Shown: positions 9,031 through 16,576, numbered from the stretch's first letter. The stretch: DNA of 33,330 nt from Marinosulfonomonas sp. (GCA_030625325.1 DAOURA010000010.1:1-33330); one strand, 5' to 3'. The notes: generated by a model not told the origin, from the letters alone. Program-made: numbers and translations.

Positions 9031-9924
9031 TCAAATGTCGCGGGTACGTACGCCTTCGCGCTCAAGGCGCTCTCGCAGGACGTCAATTTCAATGGTCATG
9101 TCGGATTTATTATCCAACAAAAGGGTCTTGGTGCGGGCGGCAAAGTTTTCTTCCAGATCGTTCAACAGGGCCTCGTAATCTGTGCGCGCACTGGCATCAC
9201 GGGTGCGGGCATAAAGATCGGCAAACTTGGTTGTCGCGTCCCGCGCACCCTGTAAATACACCCCCATAAAGCGGCGCGCGGCTGTCAGGTCACGGGGGTC
9301 TTCTTCCACCGTTCTGAACATGTCGCGCGCGGTGTCGGCAAAGCCATCCACCCGGTTTTCCAGTGCCCTGTCCCCGGCGCGCAAAATCGCGTCTTTCATC
9401 GCCGTCAGATGTTTTTCGCCCTCACCCACAACGCGCGCAACCCGGTCTTGTTGAAAGGTATCGATCCCTTCCATGCCCTTGTCGTGCATCGGGTCAAAGC
9501 CAAACGAAAAACTGTGCAGTATCAGCCCAAGCCCACCAAATATCGCCGGGTTCACCCAGCCGGTGCCAGACGCATAAACAGCCGCAAACAACCCCGCCCC
9601 GGTCAATACTGACCCAAACATTTTGCGGGGCAGGGCAGGGCGGCGGGCAATTTTGCGTGCCTGATATGCTTCCTGTGCCAGAATACCTTCGCGTGTCAGC
9701 CAAGCGGCCAATAACAACAGGCCCAGACCCGCCAGTGTAAAAACCAGTGCGGTCGGTTCCTGCATAAATGCGCGAATTGCCAGTGGTAAAGGCACAATAA
9801 ATAACAGGTTCACCCGCCCGCCAGCCCGCGAACGGCGCTTGCCATGCCACGGGTCGGCCGGGGTCTGGCCATCATCGGGGTCTTGCCCTTCGGGGCTGAA
9901 ATCACCGCCAAAACGTTCTGCCAT
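9031..9924 (-). CDS. XpaC-like (5-bromo-4-chloroindolyl phosphate hydrolysis family) membrane protein
   Basis: The 297-residue product has a short charged N-terminus, then hydrophobic segments LLFIVPLPLAIRAFM, ALVFTLAGLGLLLLAAWL and FGSVLTGAGLFAAVY with a following WVNPAIFGGLGLILHSF. A cytoplasmic helical domain follows (MEGIDTFQQDRVARVVGEGE ... FMGVYLQGARDATTKFADLY ... LLNDLEENFAARTKTLLLDN). This matches XpaC-like proteins, which almost always accompany TelA. The ATG at 9924 has GGGGGGA 5 bases upstream. The start overlaps by one base (TGATG) the stop of a 27-residue upstream reading frame, implying coupled translation. The family's enzymatic name comes from an old phenotype and should not be taken as a known reaction. 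Confidence 0.85.
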   Translation of the reverse strand: MAERFGGDFSPEGQDPDDGQTPADPWHGKRRSRAGGRVNLLFIVPLPLAIRAFMQEPTALVFTLAGLGLLLLAAWLTREGILAQEAYQARKIARRPALPRKMFGSVLTGAGLFAAVYASGTGWVNPAIFGGLGLILHSFSFGFDPMHDKGMEGIDTFQQDRVARVVGEGEKHLTAMKDAILRAGDRALENRVDGFADTARDMFRTVEEDPRDLTAARRFMGVYLQGARDATTKFADLYARTRDASARTDYEALLNDLEENFAARTKTLLLDNKSDMTIEIDVLRERLEREGVRTRDI

Positions 9925-10007
9925 CAGTTCCCCCCGGTCACGGCAACATATAAAACAGTCGCCACCAGCAGAACAAATGCAAGCTTTTGTAACCCTGTTT
10001 CTGTCAA
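9924..10007 (-). CDS. 27-residue single-helix membrane microprotein, TTG start
   Basis: This short frame begins with TTG at 10007, preceded by a perfect GGAGG (10017-10013) 5 bases upstream. It encodes MTETGLQKLAFVLLVATVLY and seven further residues ending GGN, that is a charged/polar start and a 15-residue hydrophobic stretch (LAFVLLVATVLYVAV). Its TGA overlaps the ATG of the XpaC-like gene by one base (TGATG). The strong ribosome binding site has no other plausible start to serve, and the hydrophobic pattern fits a single-pass inner-membrane peptide. I do not recognise a family. It could alternatively be only a leader frame that sets translation of the downstream gene. Confidence 0.65.
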   Translation of the reverse strand: MTETGLQKLAFVLLVATVLYVAVTGGN

Positions 10008-10049
10008 TTATGCCTCCGTTGCAAAACTATTTTTTGTAACAATACCACA

Positions 10050-10077
10050 TATATACATTGCACAGGGCGCTTTTCAC
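10050..10077 (-). promoter_or_regulatory. Candidate promoter for the XpaC-TelA part of the module
   Basis: On the minus strand GTGAAA (10077-10072) and TATATA (10055-10050) are separated by 16 bases, about 43 bases upstream of the microprotein TTG. The stretch is clearly AT-richer than its surroundings. A short imperfect stem (CAGGG/CCCTG, about 10063-10081) overlaps the -35 and could instead be a weak end signal for terC. I treat the promoter as tentative. Confidence 0.35.
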
Positions 10078-10086
10078 CCTGCTGCA

Positions 10087-10908
10087 TCAGCCAGTGCTTT
10101 TCCCGGATGACCGCTCAGCGTTCAGCTTGCGCGAATAGCCCGATTGCAAAACTTCGACCGCCACCAGAACCAGCACTGAAAAGTAAAAGGTCGATTTCGA
10201 CATTGGGATCAGATCATGACCGAACAACTTTATCTGCAAACTGTCGTCATGCATGGCGTGGGCTGCGGCAGGCCCGGCCTCGCCCAGCAGAACAACACCG
10301 ACGATCAGCAAAATAAACAGGCCCAGAACTTCGTACATGCGGTTCTTTTGCAAAAACACCGTCACCCCGTCTGCCAGCGCCAGCATCGCCACCCCGGACG
10401 CCAGAATGGCAATTGCCAACACCGGGAACACATCGGTTATTGCAAGGGCCGACAGGATGGAATCAAAGCTGAATACCAGGTTCATAATAACAATCGTCGT
10501 CACCACGCCCACGGCGGATTTTCCGCGTGATGGGGTCATATCGGTGTGCAGATCCTGAATGGACAGCATATGCCCGATTTCCTTGACGGCCGTATACATG
10601 ATGAACACGCCGCCAACCACGAAAACGCAGGTCGCAAAATTGATGCCGCCTTCGATAATGCCGGGAAAGTTGAACACATAAAACGGGGTGCTCATCGCGT
10701 CGATCAGACCGATCATGACAAACAGTAAAACCACCCGCAGGGCGACGGCGATCAGGATGCCCCAAAATCGCACAGATTTTTGTTGGGCCTTGGGGGCGTT
10801 TTGGCTTTCCAGCGAAATATACAAAAGGTTGTCGAACCCAAGAACCGCCTGCAAAAAGAACAGCATCAGCAGATTACCAAGATTTTCCAGTGTAATTAGA
10901 TCAGCCAT
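10087..10908 (-). CDS. TerC-family integral membrane protein
   Basis: The 273-residue polytopic protein has TerC signatures with acidic residues inside helices: LQAVLGFDNLLYISLESQN near the N-terminus and MNLVFSFDSILSALAITDVF in the middle. About seven to eight hydrophobic segments are visible. TerC-type proteins are implicated in metal (notably manganese) export and tellurite resistance; the conserved intramembrane Asp residues fit metal handling. Three possible starts exist at 10938, 10911 and 10908. I chose 10908 because GGGGG lies 7 bases upstream and MADLITLENLGNLL is the usual family start. It is the first gene of the minus-strand module that includes XpaC-like and TelA genes, 79 bases upstream of the microprotein. 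It may form the membrane centre of that system. Confidence 0.92.
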   Translation of the reverse strand: MADLITLENLGNLLMLFFLQAVLGFDNLLYISLESQNAPKAQQKSVRFWGILIAVALRVVLLFVMIGLIDAMSTPFYVFNFPGIIEGGINFATCVFVVGGVFIMYTAVKEIGHMLSIQDLHTDMTPSRGKSAVGVVTTIVIMNLVFSFDSILSALAITDVFPVLAIAILASGVAMLALADGVTVFLQKNRMYEVLGLFILLIVGVVLLGEAGPAAAHAMHDDSLQIKLFGHDLIPMSKSTFYFSVLVLVAVEVLQSGYSRKLNAERSSGKSTG

Positions 10909-11006
10909 CATCCGGCCCCCTGTTTTTCTTATGAACAAACCAGATCAGATACCCGGCGACAAGGGAAACCCTGTTGGATATTCCCCATATTATCGCGAAA
11001 AACCGC

Positions 11007-11789
11007 TTATTTCCGGCGGCTTGGCTGGCGCTTGCGGACGGGTATCTGGCTTGGGGCCGGGGCCATGCCCAACTGATCGCGTACCACCCGTTGCTTTACC
11101 TCTTCCACGTCCCCCGGTTTCAGGTCGCGCAGCTGAAAGGGGCCGTAACTGATACGGATCAGCCGGTTCACCTTTAGGCCGATCACTTCCATCGCGCGGC
11201 GGATTTCACGGTTTTTGCCTTCGCGGATACCAATTGTGATCCAGGCGTTGGCACCCTGCTGGCGGTCGTATTTCACTTCCATCGGCTGAAATCTTTCGCC
11301 TTCATGGGTGATGCCCGCGCGCAAGGGGTTCAGGGTTTCATCCGTTGGCCGCCCGTTTACGCGCACCCGGTATCTGCGGGTCCAGCCGGTTGATGGCAGT
11401 TCCAGCTTGCGCTTGACCTCGCCATCATTGGTCAACAACAACAACCCTTCGGAATTCAGATCAAGACGCCCGACCGACATCACCCGGGGCAGGGTGTCAG
11501 GCAGCGCATCAAACACCGTGTCGCGCCCCTTTTCATCGGCGGTGGTTGTGACCAGCCCGCGTGGCTTATGATATAGCCAGATGCGCGCGGCGTCCGGTTC
11601 GCCCACTTCTTTGCCATCCACCACGATTTGATCCGCCGCTGTTACGTTCAGGGCGGGGCTGCTGATTTTTTTGCCATTGACCGTAACACGGCCTGCTTCG
11701 ATCATCCGTTCGGCTTCGCGGCGCGAGGCAAGGCCTGCACGCGACATTACCTTGGCGATCCGGTCGCCCTTTGGGGTGTCTTTTTCCAT
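11007..11789 (-). CDS. rluB: 23S rRNA pseudouridine synthase RluB
   Basis: The enzyme isomerises a uridine (U2605 in E. coli numbering) of 23S rRNA. An S4 RNA-binding domain occupies residues about 10-60 (RIAKVMSRAGLASRREAERM and VTVNGKKISSP). The RsuA-type catalytic domain follows with the active-site motif GRLDLNSEG, nucleophile Asp110. Further motifs are KPRGLVTT and EGKNREIRRAMEVIGLKVNR. At 260 residues it lacks the long C-terminal extension of some relatives but ends in a basic tail (QIPVRKRQPSRRK) typical of RluB. RsuA or RluE are less likely given S4 and the tail. It is divergent from tadA, with 74 bases between starts, and lies upstream of terC on the same strand. Confidence 0.92.
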   Translation of the reverse strand: MEKDTPKGDRIAKVMSRAGLASRREAERMIEAGRVTVNGKKISSPALNVTAADQIVVDGKEVGEPDAARIWLYHKPRGLVTTTADEKGRDTVFDALPDTLPRVMSVGRLDLNSEGLLLLTNDGEVKRKLELPSTGWTRRYRVRVNGRPTDETLNPLRAGITHEGERFQPMEVKYDRQQGANAWITIGIREGKNREIRRAMEVIGLKVNRLIRISYGPFQLRDLKPGDVEEVKQRVVRDQLGMAPAPSQIPVRKRQPSRRK

Positions 11790-11863
11790 GGCCCCGCCAT
11801 ACAGGGGCGCGCCCCAAAGGGAAAGTCACTTGGCAATTGATCCCCCAACAGGCATGAAACCCC

Positions 11864-12313
11864 ATGCCATTCGTTAGTCATATGGACGCCGCCCTTGAAC
11901 AGGCCGCCGCCGCCGCCGTTCGGGGTGAGGTGCCTGTTGGTGCCGTGATTGTCGCCCCAAACGGTGAAATTGTTGCGCGCGCCGGCAATCAGACCCGCCA
12001 GACCTGCGACCCAACCGCACATGCAGAGATCCTGGTGATTCGCGCCGCATGTGCCCTTTTGGGCAGTGAACGCCTGCCCGGATACGATATTTACGTAACG
12101 CTAGAACCCTGTCCAATGTGCGCCAGTGCCATATCCCAGGCCCGGATTTCACGGCTGTATTATGGTGCATCTGATAAAAAGTCAGGTGGTGTTTCACAGG
12201 GCCCACGGGTGTTTTCGCACCCCCAAAGCCACCATGTACCCGAAATATACGATGGTATCGGGGCGCAAAAAGCCGAGGTTTTATTGAAGAATTTCTTTGC
12301 GAACAGACGCTAA
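11864..12313 (+). CDS. tadA: tRNA-specific adenosine deaminase TadA
   Basis: TadA converts the wobble A34 of tRNA-Arg(ACG) to inosine. The 149-residue protein has the deaminase zinc site: His53-Ala-Glu55 (PTAHAEI), and Cys83 and Cys86 in LEPCPMCASAI. The family tail YYGASDKKSGGVSQGPRVFS is present. The start at 11864 gives the usual N-terminus (MDAALEQAAAAAVRGEVPVG shortly after); an internal ATG at 11882 is a possible alternative. It is divergent from rluB, an arrangement common in Rhodobacterales. About 310 bases without a recognised gene follow it. Confidence 0.95.
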   Translation: MPFVSHMDAALEQAAAAAVRGEVPVGAVIVAPNGEIVARAGNQTRQTCDPTAHAEILVIRAACALLGSERLPGYDIYVTLEPCPMCASAISQARISRLYYGASDKKSGGVSQGPRVFSHPQSHHVPEIYDGIGAQKAEVLLKNFFANRR

Positions 12314-12371
12314 GCGACCGAAAGTTTCGTACAGGGGGTTTGGCTTGGGGGTTTTGTTGCGGGTGATACCC

Positions 12372-12405
12372 CCGGGTGGTCATAATGCGAATAATGACCG
12401 CCCGG
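12372..12405. repeat. 12-bp inverted repeat
   Basis: CCGGGTGGTCAT (12372-12383) faces ATGACCGCCCGG (12394-12405) across a 10-base spacer, with a single mismatch that would be a G-U pair in RNA. No U-run follows on either strand, so it is not a standard intrinsic terminator. It lies about 160 bases upstream of the predicted promoter of the winged-helix gene. A protein-binding site, a small-RNA stem or a relic of a terminator are possible. Confidence 0.7.
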
Positions 12406-12563
12406 AGGCGCAAACACACAGTGTCGGAAAACACCACGCATCCACAAATAAATAGTCGGCTGCCACCACTCACACATATTTCGCTAGCGGCCGTAATGCG
12501 CGCAACATCGGGGAAACAGGTGCCAGTGTCAATGTGAGACTTAAGATTTCGTGTATTTTTTTC

Positions 12564-12592
12564 TTGCGATCTGCCCTGTGTCTGGTTTAATA
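12564..12592 (+). promoter_or_regulatory. Promoter of the winged-helix/membrane-protein unit
   Basis: TTGCGA (12564-12569) and TTAATA (12587-12592) are separated by 17 bases. Transcription would start near 12600, about 24 bases before the GTG start. The surrounding bases are AT-rich in an otherwise GC-rich neighbourhood. Confidence 0.55.
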
Positions 12593-12623
12593 GAAGGTGA
12601 TTAAATTCAGTAGGTAAATTAAA

Positions 12624-12917
12624 GTGACACGGATTTCAAAGTTAACTGAGCTTAAAAAGCTTATGCGGGGCATGGAATATTCCATGGGTCTGGAAGATTT
12701 GACGACTGTTGAGCGTGATATTTATTGCGCCGCAAGCGAGCTTGCCGCCAGTTCTGAGGGCGCCGAGACCGTGCACATGCTTGAACATGTGCTGGTGACA
12801 AATGTTTCACGACCCACTTTTTTCCGCGCCCTGAAATCTCTGGTCAATAAAGGATATTTGTCGAACCGTGATGAGGCCTGCCGGGGCTGTTACACCGTTC
12901 ACAAGCCCTACGCCTGA
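12624..12917 (+). CDS. Small winged-helix DNA-binding protein (uncharacterised)
   Basis: The 97-residue product looks like a compact winged helix-turn-helix. A helical start (ISKLTELKKLMRGMEYSMG) is followed by LTTVERDIYCAASELAAS, a recognition-helix region VTNVSRPTFFRALKSLVNKG and the turn YLSNRDEACRGCYTVHKP, which would form the wing. The pattern SRPTFFRALKSLVNKGYL resembles MarR-type readers. A CxxC pair (CRGC) sits in the presumed wing and could bind metal or sense redox state; that is speculation. Translation starts at GTG 12624 (no other start fits the promoter), with only a weak AGG upstream. The following membrane-protein gene begins 10 bases after its stop, so the two are probably co-transcribed. 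I do not recognise a named family. Confidence 0.75.
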   Translation: MTRISKLTELKKLMRGMEYSMGLEDLTTVERDIYCAASELAASSEGAETVHMLEHVLVTNVSRPTFFRALKSLVNKGYLSNRDEACRGCYTVHKPYA

Positions 12918-12927
12918 GGTCTGGGGC

Positions 12928-13488
12928 GTGAGTGAACCAGAAGAAAGCTGGTTCAGCTATGGAAAAGAAATTTTCATAGCTTCGGGCATTTATCTGCTCG
13001 CTATCTTTTTGACCTTTGAAGCCGTGATGCCCGTTCAGAGAATACTAATTCCGGACTTTACCAGTTTTGCCAGCCTTCTTTTCCTGCCTCATGGGGTTCG
13101 CATCCTTACCGCATGGCTGTTGGGGTGGCGTTCGGTCATTGCCCTGTTTCCCGGCATCTTTTTGGCATTCGTATATGTCGGTGGCATGAATGTGTTTGAG
13201 CCAAGCCGCCTGACCGCCATTGCAATCACGGTTTTGGTGGCGCCGGGCATTTTCCAAGCAGTCTACTTATTGGGGTGGGATATCAGGCCCCAGGCTGATC
13301 GTATGCCATGCTGGCCCTGTATTATGGTTGTTGGCCTGATCATCTCTTTGGTTGGTTCTGTGCTTATCAATTTTGCCCTTGGCAGTGAAACGGCAAGCTA
13401 TTTTGCCTACCTGATCGGTGACTTTTTCGGGCTGTTCTTTCTGATGCTGATCATGATGTTTATATTTCGCAGCCTGCGCCGGGCCTAG
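12928..13488 (+). CDS. Six-helix membrane protein, MASE1-like, uncharacterised
   Basis: The 187-residue product is almost entirely membrane. Segments are about IFIASGIYLLAIFLTFEAV, FASLLFLPHGVRILTAWLLG, SVIALFPGIFLAFVYVG, LTAIAITVLVAPGIFQAVYL, CIMVVGLIISLVGSVLINFA and FFGLFFLMLIMMFIFRSL. The phrase FLPHGVRILTAWLLGWRSVI resembles the second-helix region of MASE1 sensor domains, but no output domain (GGDEF, kinase) is fused. The frame is open from 12868, but GTG 12928 has GAGG 8 bases upstream, overlapping the stop of the preceding gene, so I use it. Pairing with a small DNA-binding protein suggests a two-part membrane sensor and regulator; this is inference from context. Confidence 0.72.
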   Translation: MSEPEESWFSYGKEIFIASGIYLLAIFLTFEAVMPVQRILIPDFTSFASLLFLPHGVRILTAWLLGWRSVIALFPGIFLAFVYVGGMNVFEPSRLTAIAITVLVAPGIFQAVYLLGWDIRPQADRMPCWPCIMVVGLIISLVGSVLINFALGSETASYFAYLIGDFFGLFFLMLIMMFIFRSLRRA

Positions 13489-13558
13489 GGCCGATTGGGC
13501 GCTCTGTTGGCCGATGAAATAACAGCCGCTTGCCACTTTTCCACCCAGACCTAAGCAT

Positions 13559-13599
13559 AAGTGGGGCGTGGAAATTCAGATTGGAAACGCCCCATACTT
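13559..13599 (+). other. Leader hairpin upstream of gatC
   Basis: AAGT+GGGGCGT (13559-13569) can pair with ACGCCCC+ACTT (13587-13599, with an AT bulge) around a 17-base loop. It lies 54 bases before the gatC ATG, inside the likely 5' untranslated region. No U-run follows. It may be a structured leader or the decayed end of the upstream transcript. Confidence 0.5.
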
Positions 13600-13652
13600 G
13601 CGGGTTTCCTTCTGCGGCGCTAAACCCCAACCCAAGTACACCAGAGGTCCCC

Positions 13653-13940
13653 ATGTCAATTGATACCAAAACCGCCGCACACGTGGCCAAGCTTGCCAGA
13701 ATTAAGGTTGAAACCAGTGAACTACCCGCATTGGCGCAGGATTTCAGCGCCATACTGGGGTTCATTGAACAACTGAACGAAGTGGACGTTGATGGGGTGG
13801 AACCAATGGTTTCCGTCACCCCGATGCGCCTAAAGCGGCGTCAGGACGTTGTTACAGACGGCAATATTCAGGACAAGGTTCTGGCAAATGCGCCGGATGC
13901 GCGCGAAGGCTTCTTTGCCGTGCCCAAGGTGGTGGAATAA
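13653..13940 (+). CDS. gatC: Asp/Glu-tRNA amidotransferase subunit C
   Basis: GatC is the small scaffold subunit of the GatCAB amidotransferase, which converts Asp-tRNA(Asn) or Glu-tRNA(Gln) to the amide forms. The 95-residue product opens [20 protein letters not shown] and continues through [20 protein letters not shown]. It ends with the conserved [20 protein letters not shown] and [11 protein letters not shown]. The frame is open further upstream, but ATG 13653 with GAGG 5-8 bases before it is the family start. The stop overlaps the gatA start (TAATG), so translation is coupled. gatB is not in this window. Confidence 0.96.
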   Translation: MSIDTKTAAHVAKLARIKVETSELPALAQDFSAILGFIEQLNEVDVDGVEPMVSVTPMRLKRRQDVVTDGNIQDKVLANAPDAREGFFAVPKVVE

Positions 13941-15427
13941 TGAGCGATCTCAATAAATTAACCATCGCGGACGCCCGCGACAAACTGCGCGCTGGTGATG
14001 TGACTTCACAGGACCTGACCACCGCCTGTCTGGGGGCGGTTGAAGGGTCTGGCGTGCTGAACGCGTTTGTCCATAACACGCCAGAAATTGCCATGGCACA
14101 GGCCGCGGCGGCGGATGCGCGCCTTCAATCGGGCGACGCGCCTGCGATGTGCGGCATTCCGATTGGGGTTAAGGACCTGTTTTGCACCAAAGCTGTGCCC
14201 AGTCAGGCCGGGTCGGCCATTCTGGCGGGGTTCAGGCCTGAATACGAATCCACCGTCACCCAAAACCTGTTTGACGCGGGTTCTGTGATGCTGGGCAAAC
14301 TGAACATGGATGAATTCGCCATGGGGTCCAGCAATGAAACGTCTGTCTATGGCGATGTGATTAGCCCGTGGCGGCGTGAAAATGATACTGCCCGGCTTAC
14401 GCCGGGCGGGTCATCGGGTGGCTCCGCCAGTGCGGTCGCGGCTGATTTATGTTTGGCTGCGACGGGTACTGATACTGGCGGGTCAATCCGCCAGCCGGCC
14501 GCGTTTACAGGGATAGTTGGGATAAAGCCAACATACGGGCGCTGTTCGCGCTGGGGTGTTGTGGCCTTCGCCAGTTCCCTTGATCAGGCCGGACCGATCA
14601 CCAAATCGGTGCGCGACGCGGCGATCATGCTGGAAGCCATGTGCAGCCATGATGAAAAAGATTCCACCTCTGCCGATATTGCGGTGCCAAACTTTGAAGC
14701 CGCGCTAAGCGGTGACATAAAAGGCAAAAAAATCGGTATCCCCAAAGAATATCGCATGGACGGTATGCCCGACGAAATTGAAAAGCTTTGGGCGGATGGC
14801 ACCGCGATGATGCGTGACGCCGGCGCCGAGATTGTCGATATTTCACTGCCCCACACCAAATACGCCCTGCCGGCCTATTACGTTATTGCCCCGGCTGAGG
14901 CGTCCAGCAATCTGGCGCGCTATGACGGGGTTCGTTATGGCCACCGCGCCAAACTGGCCGAGGGCGACGGCATTACCGAGATGTATGAAAAGACCCGCGC
15001 CCAAGGGTTTGGCCCCGAGGTCAAGCGCCGGGTGATGATCGGCACCTACGTTTTGTCGGCGGGGTTTTATGATGCCTATTACAACCGTGCGCGCCGTGTT
15101 CGGGCCTTGATTAAAAAGGACTTCGAAGATGTTTTCGCCCAAGGGATTGACGCCATCCTGACCCCGGCCACCCCATCGGCGGCCTTTGGGCTGGGGGAAA
15201 TGGCAGACGCAGATCCGGTTCAGATGTATTTGAATGACGTCTTTACCGTCACCGTCAATCTGGCCGGTTTGCCGGGCATTTCGGTGCCTGCGGGTCTGGA
15301 CAAACAGGGCCTGCCACTGGGTTTGCAACTGATCGGGCGACCATGGGAAGAAGGCGATCTGCTGAATGCCGCCTATGTGATGGAACGCGCCGCCGGGTTT
15401 GTTTCCAAACCGGCGAAATGGTGGTAA
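13940..15427 (+). CDS. gatA: Asp/Glu-tRNA amidotransferase subunit A
   Basis: GatA is the glutamine-hydrolysing amidase subunit of GatCAB and supplies ammonia to GatB. The 495-residue protein carries the amidase-signature Ser-cisSer-Lys triad: Lys78 (GVKDLF), Ser158 ([11 protein letters not shown]) and Ser182 ([11 protein letters not shown]). Other family motifs are [35 protein letters not shown] and the C-terminal [20 protein letters not shown]. The start overlaps the gatC stop by one base. The length and all catalytic residues are normal, so the subunit should be active. Confidence 0.98.
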   Translation: MSDLNKLTIADARDKLRAGDVTSQDLTTACLGAVEGSGVLNAFVHNTPEIAMAQAAAADARLQSGDAPAMCGIPIGVKDLFCTKAVPSQAGSAILAGFRPEYESTVTQNLFDAGSVMLGKLNMDEFAMGSSNETSVYGDVISPWRRENDTARLTPGGSSGGSASAVAADLCLAATGTDTGGSIRQPAAFTGIVGIKPTYGRCSRWGVVAFASSLDQAGPITKSVRDAAIMLEAMCSHDEKDSTSADIAVPNFEAALSGDIKGKKIGIPKEYRMDGMPDEIEKLWADGTAMMRDAGAEIVDISLPHTKYALPAYYVIAPAEASSNLARYDGVRYGHRAKLAEGDGITEMYEKTRAQGFGPEVKRRVMIGTYVLSAGFYDAYYNRARRVRALIKKDFEDVFAQGIDAILTPATPSAAFGLGEMADADPVQMYLNDVFTVTVNLAGLPGISVPAGLDKQGLPLGLQLIGRPWEEGDLLNAAYVMERAAGFVSKPAKWW

Positions 15428-15462
15428 AAACAGGCTGATAGTCAGGTTCAGGGATTAGATAG

Positions 15463-16104
15463 ATGCGGTTTGCGGTTGCGGTTATTTCGACGCTTATTCT
15501 TGTGGGGTGTGACCCCCAGGTCCCTGATTCAGGGGGCGGTGTTGGGTTTGACGGGTATAACAACTATCAACAACAGCGCGAAGATGCGCTTGCCGGGACC
15601 GGCCCAATCGTTGTGGGCGCAGAGATTTCGGATGAGGTGGTGCCGGGCGGTGAAACCCCGCCAACAACCGTGGGAACCCAAACCGCCACAGCGCCACTTA
15701 ACCTGAACAACCCGGATATTTCGGACGAACAGGACTTTGGCGCCGTTTCGTCGCGCGAATCAATTGAAAGTGACGCAGAGCGGCTGGCCGCCCAGAAAAA
15801 CGCCTATCAGGTGATCGCGCCAACGGCCCTGCCAACGCGCACCGGTGGGTCGGGCGCGACCGCCGTTGAATTTGCCCTGTCCACCACCAATGCCGTTGGC
15901 CAGACAATATACCGGCGTTCTAACGCACTGGCCGGCAACCGGTTTGATCGCAACTGTGCCAAGTATACCTCTGCTGATCGCGCCCAAGAGGCATTTTTAA
16001 AGGCCGGTGGCCCCAAGCGTGACCCCAAGGGCATAGACCCGGATGGGGACGGTTTTGCCTGTTATTGGGACCCTGCGCCCTATCGGTTCGCGGTTAAAAA
16101 CTAA
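15463..16104 (+). CDS. Lipoprotein with C-terminal Excalibur domain
   Basis: The 213-residue product has a lipoprotein signal (MRFAVAVISTLILVGC, lipobox LVGC with Cys16). A low-complexity region follows, starting GGGVGFDGYNNYQQQRED, a motif also seen in the 36-residue lipoprotein at 17072. The C-terminus is an Excalibur-type calcium-binding domain, with NRFDRNCAKYTSADRAQEAF and the loop DPDGDGFACYWDPAPYR. Two Cys residues (NCAKY and FACYW) are typical of this domain and may form a disulphide. The protein is presumably lipid-anchored in the envelope. It lies 35 bases after gatA on the same strand. The function is not known. Confidence 0.85.
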   Translation: MRFAVAVISTLILVGCDPQVPDSGGGVGFDGYNNYQQQREDALAGTGPIVVGAEISDEVVPGGETPPTTVGTQTATAPLNLNNPDISDEQDFGAVSSRESIESDAERLAAQKNAYQVIAPTALPTRTGGSGATAVEFALSTTNAVGQTIYRRSNALAGNRFDRNCAKYTSADRAQEAFLKAGGPKRDPKGIDPDGDGFACYWDPAPYRFAVKN

Positions 16105-16141
16105 GATACCGGTTCCGGGCCACCTGTGATGCGCTTATCCG

Positions 16142-16170
16142 TTGACCAACCGCCCGCCAGCCCCTAAATC
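16142..16170 (+). promoter_or_regulatory. rnpB promoter
   Basis: TTGACC (16142-16147) and TAAATC (16165-16170) with a 17-base spacer form a near-consensus promoter. It ends just upstream of the RNase P RNA 5' stem, so the start point matches the expected end of the RNA. Confidence 0.75.
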
Positions 16171-16174
16171 ACAC

Positions 16175-16576
16175 AACGCGCGGATGGCTGGATGGCTGCG
16201 GGGCGAAAGCCGCGAGGAAAGTCCGGACTCCATAAGGCAATGGTGCCGGGTAACGCCCGGCCGGGGAAACCCGAGGGAAAGCGCCACAGAGAACAAACTG
16301 CCGCCCGTCGGGTGGTAACGGTGAAAAGGTGCGGTAAAAGCGCACCGCGGGACTGGCAACAGGACCGGCACGGCAAGCCCCACCAGGAGCAATGCCAAAT
16401 AGGGGCCTTACGCGGGGCTGGTCCGGCAACGGAAACCGCCCGCAGGGACGTCTTAGCCCAAAGGCCCGGGTTGGCAGCTAAAGCGTACTGGTAACAGTGC
16501 GCGTAGATGAATGGTCATCCAGGGGCAGGGCAACCTGCCCTGGACAAGATCCGGCTTACAGGCCGTCCGCGCATAT
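16175..16576 (+). ncRNA. rnpB: RNase P RNA (bacterial type A)
   Basis: This is the catalytic RNA that removes 5' leaders from tRNA precursors. Hallmarks are GAGGAAAGTCCGGACTCC near the 5' end (P4 left strand region), ACAGAGAACAAACTGCCGCC in the middle, GGTAAGAG-type variant GGTAACGGTGAAAAGGTGCG, and the conserved 3' segment AGATGAATGGTCATC followed by ACAAGATCCGGCTTACAGG. The ends pair as P1: GCGCGGATGGC near 16178-16188 with GGCCGTCCGCGC at 16561-16572. Ends are estimated to within a few bases. Reading frames across this stretch are not genes. Confidence 0.95.

Larger units (their letters stand above)
12314..12623. other. 310-base noncoding stretch upstream of the winged-helix gene
   Basis: No gene is supported here. 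It holds one strong inverted repeat (12372-12405) and a plausible sigma-70-type promoter near its right end (12564-12592). No terminator with a U-run follows tadA. The remaining sequence shows no tRNA, riboswitch or small-RNA signature that I recognise, although an unannotated small RNA cannot be excluded. Confidence 0.6.

Noticed and set aside
8674-9255. Plus-strand frame across telA and the XpaC-like gene
   Set aside because: It crosses two supported genes on the other strand and shows no protein-like pattern.
12314-12623. tRNA or riboswitch in the gap after tadA
   Set aside because: I could not find a cloverleaf, a T-loop GGTTCGA box or a known riboswitch core.
16135-16494. Open frames across RNase P RNA
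   Set aside because: The RNA secondary-structure hallmarks explain the sequence.
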